DNA of 64,000 bases, taken from NCBI GenBank assembly GCA_030180135.1, contig CM058230.1, positions 21,164,067 to 21,228,066 on the forward strand, in the 5' to 3' direction. The notes beneath the pieces were generated by a model. It was not told the DNA's origin. It made no database searches and saw only the letters and a list, made by a program, of their open reading frames with translations. This DNA comes from Orychophragmus violaceus. Its lineage: Eukaryota; Streptophyta; Magnoliopsida; Brassicales; Brassicaceae. Position numbers and translations under genes: made by a program. Below are positions 58,550-64,000 of the stretch, in pieces (within the stretch, counting starts at the first letter, position 1; the number at the start of each line of letters is the position of its first letter).

Positions 58550-59325
58550 TGGATACCAAGGACTCCAAGGCTATCCAACAACGAAATGAGTCTTGACAGT
58601 AGACAAGGTCGGGCAAGACATCAAGATCACTTGATATTTAGTTGAGGAAAGGAGCTAATTAATCATGATGTATATCCAATATACATCCAAGAAGTTATTA
58701 ATTTAATTAAAACATTCAGTTTTAATAAGTTTAGGTTCATTAAGAACTTTAGGACTAAATTTGGTCTGGTATATACAAATTTGAGGTCCAACCATCAAAT
58801 TTGCGAATGGAGTGTCGATCGATGCCAACCATTGGCATCGGTCGACACAATCCAATTTAAACTGGTCTTCGATAACCGGTCAAACCGGACCAAATTTCCT
58901 TAACCGATTCAATCTAATTGAACCGGTCCGGTTTAACGGTCTATATCGATCGTCACACAACTCTGTGTCGATCGACATTACCAAAACAGAACCAAATTGG
59001 TTAATTAAAATTAACCGAGCGAGATAACCGGTTCAATCCAATTGAACCGATCTATCCATTCGCATAGTCTGTGTTCGACCGACACACCCAGTGTATAGAC
59101 CGACACAGAGCGATCTCCAAGACCGAGTGAGCATTTTCGCGGTGTGTCGACCGACACACGCTTTGTGTCGATCGACACTCTTCGAAAGCACAGACATCGA
59201 TTTTTCATCAGAGGCTTTAATCCGATATTAACAACATGAAAACGCGATTTAACAAGCATCAATCTAATCAATTACATCATTATTCGATTTAAATGCTCCA
59301 GATTCAATAGACTAAACCCTAACAA
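58550..59325 (-). other. Copia B leader, part 2, with paired CGATCG/CGACCG boxes
   Basis: Non-coding. Paired boxes: 58816 and 58839; 58947 and 58969; 59076 and 59097 (AGACCG); 59148 and 59169. Pair spacings are 23, 22, 21 and 21 bp. AACCGGT-type repeats lie between them. Confidence 0.75.
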
Positions 59326-59337
59326 GCTCTGATACCA
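59326..59337 (-). other. Copia B primer-binding site (minus strand)
   Basis: GCTCTGATACCA on the plus strand reads TGGTATCAGAGC on the minus strand, the initiator tRNA-Met site, one base from the LTR. It fixes the orientation and the leader boundary of copia B. Confidence 0.9.
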
Positions 59338-59338
59338 C

Positions 59339-59978
59339 TGTTGGATCGCCTAAGATCTAGGGTTCGTTATATTGAATTACCCACCTCGTTCCTACCTTGT
59401 ACTGGCAGCGGATTGAATGGTGAAACGAGATCGGCAGCGACTCAAATGCTTCGCCTCTACCAGATACACACGCACACAAGCTGGAAACCGGGATGCTAGT
59501 GCCAGATCTTTTTGGGATCCTTGAGTTCTGGTGTTTCTGCTTTTCTGTCAGAGAAAAACTCGACGGCTTTTGTTCTAGGTCGAAAATACTTTCTATTTAT
59601 TCATACCTAGAACCACTCAAACGGGCTGACTTGATTAAGTCATAAATCGAAAAGTCTGTTTCGAAAACCCGACCTGTGTCGACCGACACACATACTGTGT
59701 CGATCGACACAACACCATATACTCGATACTAATGTGTATCCAATACACATTAACATGATCATTACTATAATGATCATTCCCATATTTTAGCTTCTAGTTT
59801 GCTTAGGTGTGTGACCCTATAGGTTCATATAATACTAGCAGTAAGTCTACGACTTACAGATTGCAAGAGGCTTCTAGCAAAACATTGCAACCGCCCAGTA
59901 TTATACGAATGTCTGATCTCGACACACAACTATCATCAGGAGTGAGTACAAGTGTGATTTCAGGACACTATCCCAACA
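59339..59978 (-). repeat. Copia B 5' LTR (640 bp, minus strand)
   Basis: Bounded by TGTTGG and CCAACA. On the minus strand it starts TGTTGGGATAGTGTCC, like the LTRs of copia C and D. It contains the structured module (59841-59892) and a box pair, CGACCG at 59680 and CGATCG at 59701 (21 bp apart). Athila coding sequence follows directly at 59979. No matching 3' LTR of copia B remains in the window. Confidence 0.88.
59841..59892 (-). other. Structured LTR module, copia B LTR (minus strand)
   Basis: On the minus strand, stem 1 is GGTTGCAA (59892-59885) with TTGCAATC (59866-59859) and an 18-nt loop keeping the TTGCTAGA core. Stem 2 is GTAAGTC/GACTTAC (59857-59841) with loop GTA. Compared with copia D, four stem-1 pairs and one stem-2 pair have changed on both sides. 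Confidence 0.7.
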
Positions 59979-59979
59979 C

Positions 59980-61394
59980 CATCGAGACTCGGATCCTCCC
60001 GAGGACTATCAGAGAGATCAGGAAGCGATACAGCCACCATGGCCTAGAGCAGATGTGTTGCTGATTCCGACAAATAGGGTCTGGGGCATGGAGATAAATG
60101 AGTTGCTCAAGAACGACACTTTCACAGAGCGGCCATTGCTCAACCAGTGGGACGATTTTGACACATTGCTGTACAATGGTTGGTGTGGCATGACGCTTAA
60201 GCCAACCAAGTTTGCAGACTACTCGACTTGCAAGAGTCTTGGCATCGATGAGCAGGTTCTTGCACTGTGTAAGGGCATTGGTCTGGGGACAATGCCAATG
60301 CAGCCTTATGAGATGTACCCTGAGTTGGTAAGACAGCTGCTAGCCACTTGCAGAGTGATATACCCTACACCAGACAGCAGGAGAGCTTCAGAAGGTTTCT
60401 TTACCTTCATGTGCTTAGGAGCCAGGGTTCGGATTCCCCTTCTCGATATATGTAGGATATATGGATTCAGCACTGAGCCGCAGCGCATTGGTATATCACT
60501 TGAGTGGGATGTGGATGAAGCTCAGTATTTCTGGGAGTGTATTGGCATTGGTCGATACGACTCGAGGACCACACCGGTGATTCAGGTTAGGCATCCGGTC
60601 TTAGATACGTCTTGCGCATCTTGGGATCTACTCTGTTGTGCAAGTATGAAGCCAACAAGATGCGTAAGAACGAGATGGAGATGCTGTTTATTGGGCTGAG
60701 GGATCAGTTTGAGGATACAGTTCTGAGAGATCCCACTACGGGACTCAACTTGGGAGCTGTTTTTGCTCACCACTTATGCGAGCTGCAAAAGAAGCCATTT
60801 GATGGTGTGGACACTGAGAGAGTAGGGAGTCTGCTTACTCCCATTTTCAGACATTGCAGGATTCCCTTAGAGGGAACGGAGCGTAGTGACAGCTTGGAGT
60901 TCCTTGATTTCAGCCATCTGCAGAGTGCTACGTGCCTAAAGGAAGGACGAGTATGGGTCTATTATGACCCTGCCACGGTGAAGTGCGGTGTGGATCTTCC
61001 TGCTCCTGGTCTTACAAAGGTTGATACGCTGGATGCCTTGAGGTTCCAGCCTCCTACGAGTGAGCAGCGCAGAGTCCCTTCTATGGCTCATCCGCTGGGA
61101 GAGCTTTCTACACGAGCATCTACCTCCTCTGTGCCTGCGCCTGCACCTGCTGCCCCTGTCGATGACATTGGACCTTTTCCCGAGCCTACGATGCCTTATG
61201 GTGATATGTCTGAGGCAGAGTGGAGAGAGCATGAGGATGGTATTCTACGGAGCATCTGGAACTTCATGCGTACCTGCACTTGCAGGAGACAGCCACAAAT
61301 ACACCATCCAGGACCTTCACGACGCAGGCGACGCTCTCCGACTCCCGGTTCTTCGAGTGGTACCGATCGTATTGATGGGATGGAGGATGAGTGA
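59980..61394 (+). pseudogene. ATHILA ORF (env-position protein), 5'-truncated and frameshifted
   Basis: From the edge of the copia B LTR an open frame runs through blocks typical of the ATHILA ORF1 family: LLIPTNRVWGMEINELL, then WDDFDTLLYNGWCGMTLKPTKF, then GFFTFMCLGARVRIPLLDIC. A 1-nt deletion near 60602 moves the remainder into another frame (to 61394), which holds EANKMRKNEMEMLFIGL, FAHHLCELQKKPFDGVD and a Pro/Ala- and Arg/Ser-rich tail. Its N-terminus is lost at the copia B insertion. The function of this protein is not established; it lies where an env gene would be in Athila-type elements. No transmembrane segment was evident in the part left. Confidence 0.87.
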
Positions 61395-62799
61395 TTGAGT
61401 ATTGGCATCTCTAGACTACGGTTCTCTGTATTTCTTTTTCTTTTGCATTTTTTCTTGACTTTCTTAGGATGTTTATGTTTGGATGATGTGTTTGCTTTGA
61501 GACTACTAGTTGCTTTGATTTTGCCTGTTTTCAGTGTTTTTCAGCTTGCAGGTTCAAAAATTTGGATTTTCTCACGGACTAACCTGCTAACTTGCTGACT
61601 GATCCACAATTGCAGTGCGTCGATCGACACACTTTGTGTCGATCGTCACAACACGAAAGAAATCGCATTGCAGCGATCGTTGCGGTCCTGAGCGACGATC
61701 GACACAAGACGAAAAATCGCCTAGCAACGGTCGATGCATTTATGCAGCGATCGATGCCTGTGCGACAGAGGTAAAAATAAGACAGAACTCAACACATCCA
61801 TTAACATCTTTATTTCTTTTTACCGAACCTTAGCTTGACACTACTGGGGACAGTGTGTCTTAAGTGTGGGGGAGGTGCTACTGACTTTATCTTTCTGTTT
61901 TCTTAGAGTCAGTCCAATTTTCAAAAAATTTTGTTTTATTGAGTCAAAACCAGTTTAAGTAGGTAACAATGAATTTTGGAGGAGTTAACAATATCTTGCA
62001 GGAACTTAAGTAACCATCGGGATGAAGCTGCAGGATCTATCCATGACTATTAGAAAACCCCATCACAGAACAACCTACTGAGGACACCCACATCACTTCA
62101 GGTATCAGAGGATCCTTTTACTGACTTCACCTTAATACTGACTTAATTTTCTCACCTAAGGGCTTGGTATACTTTGTGTCGGATTCCTTTGTTAGTTCTG
62201 ACACAGCCTGTAAACCTGTCCTATTTGGTTCCCTTCTCCCCTTCCATAAAGTAAAAAAAAGTAATAAACTGAGGATGAGTTAGTAACTCCGAAGTGGTCA
62301 TGGGAATAGTAGCAAACACTATTATCTCCTGTGCGATCCATGGAATGTGTCCAAAGTACACCCCAAAACGGGAAGAACACTGATAAAATAAAATAAAATG
62401 ATACCCAATGGGGAAAATCAGTTGTTAAGGAAGGGAAAAGAGAAGAAAGGGACCAGAGAAAGATAGTATGGTGGTCTAGAGCAGACAAGGTAAGAGTCCA
62501 TGTGCTCTTTGATCGATACTCCTTAGGTGAGACTGCACTTAAATACTTGCAGAAGTCAGTAGGGAAAATTTGAATGTGTGAATATGATTGTGGAGTTTAC
62601 TTAGGACAGTTGCTAAGTGTGGGGGAAGTATATGTTGGTCTTGATATCTTGCAGGTGATTCTTTCAGTGGTTTACTAAGGGGAATCTGAGTGTTGTTGCT
62701 TCTAGGACAAAAAGAGTTTCTGAAAGTTTTCAAACCTCTTCACCATGTTTTAGTTCTCTGTTTTGCTTGAGGACAAGCAAAGGCTAAGTGTAGGAGAGT
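61395..62799 (+). other. Athila 3' UTR with CGATCG boxes and polypurine-like tracts
   Basis: Non-coding. CGATCG boxes lie at 61621, 61640, 61674, 61696 and 61748, with the variant CGGTCG near 61728. 'aagtgtgggggag'-type purine tracts occur near 61862 and 62613, and a decayed one (aagtgtaggagag) just before the LTR. A perfect 7-bp stem with a 4-nt loop, TTGCTTGAGGACAAGCAA (62763-62780), sits immediately upstream of the last tract; this arrangement is common in Athila-like elements. Confidence 0.75.
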
Positions 62800-64000
62800 T
62801 GATATATCATTGTTTTTACCGGTTTTATGCCATGATATAAGTCTGTTTTAGAGTCTTTTAGTGTTTTTTTATAGTCTTTTGCAGGTTTTATTAGGTACAC
62901 GAACGTTTGGAGCAGAAATGAAGATTTTGGAGCTATTTGGAGCACTTTGGAGATTTGACCCGAGAAGTTGTGTTCACTGTCCAGATTTGAGTACTGTGTC
63001 GATCGTTGCACACCTGCATCGATCGATGCACATCCAGTTGGGCCAGATTCTCGGCGGTTTAATGAAGAATGATGATATTGCAAAGATGCCCATAAGTTCC
63101 AGATATTTACACAGAAGCCCCAAGTCGTGTTTTAGCTATTTAATTAGGTTTTTGACTTCAGTTTTACATACGCTATCATAACTTAGAGCAGAGAGTTTTT
63201 AGAGCTTTTGGGGCTGATCTGATCCTGTACTACATTTGTTTTGGAGAAGTTTTCGAACCCCTTTTAATATTCTAATCTCTTTTATGATTTCTATTAATTC
63301 ATTGATTATGTTTACATCATCCATGTCTGAGTAGTTTCATAGTTAGGTTTAGGGTTTCTCATAGGGATTTCATGACTTGCTAGATATAATTAATTCAGTT
63401 AAGGATTCACATCAATAGATTTTCTTCAAACTAAATTGTGTTTAATGCTAGTTCTAACCTGATCAATTAGAATCTAGATCTTAGGTTGCTAAATACGACA
63501 CGACAGTGTGGTTTAGAATCTGAACTATTTAGGTTGGGTAATTTAATTACTCGCAAAGGAATTTGGTTTAATTAGATTGTGAACATATCGAACTTGGAAT
63601 TAAAGCTGGTTTAATCCGTTAGTAATTGCAAAGGAATTTGGATTGTTGCACTTAGACTTAGAGAATTATCGCAACGACAATTGGTTAATTCTATATCTGT
63701 GTTTGAGTTCTAGAACTGAGTTTAATTAGATCATGACTGAATGATTTATCTGCTTGTCTGATTTCCTGAAAACGCCCTAAAATTAGCGCCCTTAGTTTAT
63801 TGCCTACAACAACAACCTGCTACTTGTTTACTTTCTTGCTTGCTTTTCAGTTATTCAATACAATTTGCTTTTTATTTTCTCCTAGTTTTAATCTCTTTAA
63901 GTTCTTAATCCTATCATTGCCTAGAGTCCTCGTGGATTCGATCCCTAAGTACTACATTTTATACTGTGCACTTGCAGTTAGTATAGGGTAAAACTTTAGA
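62800..64000 (+). repeat. Athila-like 3' LTR, cut by the window edge
   Basis: Starts TGATATATCA after the purine tract and follows the 5' LTR to the last base of the window, which by alignment is about 8 bases short of its end. By eye it has about 30 substitutions and small indels relative to the 5' copy. The box pair recurs at 63000 and 63020, again 20 bp apart. Confidence 0.92.

Larger units (their letters stand above)
41212..64000 (+). mobile_element. Athila-like Ty3/gypsy element with nested copia insertions (3' LTR cut by window edge)
   Basis: The element has LTRs at 41212-42421 and 62800 to the edge, a tRNA-Asp PBS, gag, protease, an ATHILA ORF in the env position, a long 3' UTR and a polypurine-like tract. 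Reverse transcriptase, RNase H and integrase of the Athila itself are absent, replaced by copia material between about 45303 and 59978. By eye the two LTRs differ at roughly 30 positions in 1.2 kb, so the element is considerably older than copia D inside it. Confidence 0.9.

Noticed and set aside
59807..60064. 85-codon frame crossing the copia B LTR/Athila junction
   Set aside because: It is an accident of the junction; the real Athila frame there is a different one (open from 59980).

Overview
The window is plant nuclear DNA, most likely from a member of the Brassicaceae. The evidence is intron-bearing plant genes with TGGGCC/telo-box promoters, an Athila-type Ty3/gypsy element with its ATHILA ORF, Ty1/copia, CACTA, hAT and Mutator-like relics, and AT-rich intergenic DNA. 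I cannot name the species. There are only two ordinary host genes; almost everything else is repetitive.

Layout. (1) 1-1210: decayed CACTA (En/Spm) TNP2-type transposase on the minus strand, running off the left edge. (2) 1211-4430: AT-rich DNA with degenerate repeats of about 450-470 bp, possibly Helitron-derived, then unrecognised non-coding sequence. (3) 4430-6780: a DUF1644 zinc-finger gene with a 5'-UTR intron and a G-box/CRE promoter element. (4) 7042-7300: a small MITE. (5) 7350-9079: an eight-exon MRT4-like (ribosomal protein L10 family) ribosome-assembly gene. (6) 9877-38507: about 43 tandem copies of a ~630-bp satellite with higher-order structure, tagged by five copies of one hAT MITE. 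(7) 38395-41211: LTR, primer-binding site and broken gag of a Tat-like Ty3/gypsy element; its LTR begins with satellite sequence and is split by a Mutator-like insertion. (8) 41212 to the right edge: an Athila-like element (LTRs at 41212-42421 and 62800 onward) that has been a landing site for three related copia elements.

Nesting order by inference, oldest first: Tat-like element; Athila into its gag-pro region; copia B (minus strand) into Athila; copia C into the reverse transcriptase region of B; a deletion joining the Athila protease directly to the RNase H region of C and removing the 3' part of B and the 5' part of C; finally copia D (50790-58549) into the leader of B. Copia D has a perfect 5-bp target duplication, LTRs that differ by only one indel that I could find, and an intact 1325-codon gag-pol frame, so it looks young and possibly still mobile.

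The two most interesting signals are not ordinary features. First, the LTRs of copia B, C and D share a small structured module: an 8-bp stem closing an 18-nt loop, then a second hairpin. The paired arms differ between B and D in a fully compensated way. Second, short palindromic CGATCG or CGACCG boxes, typically in pairs about 20-23 bp apart, occur in the LTRs, leaders, 3' UTR and even coding sequence of the Athila element and of copia B, with a looser cluster in the leader of copia D. They occur only once in the first 38 kb.
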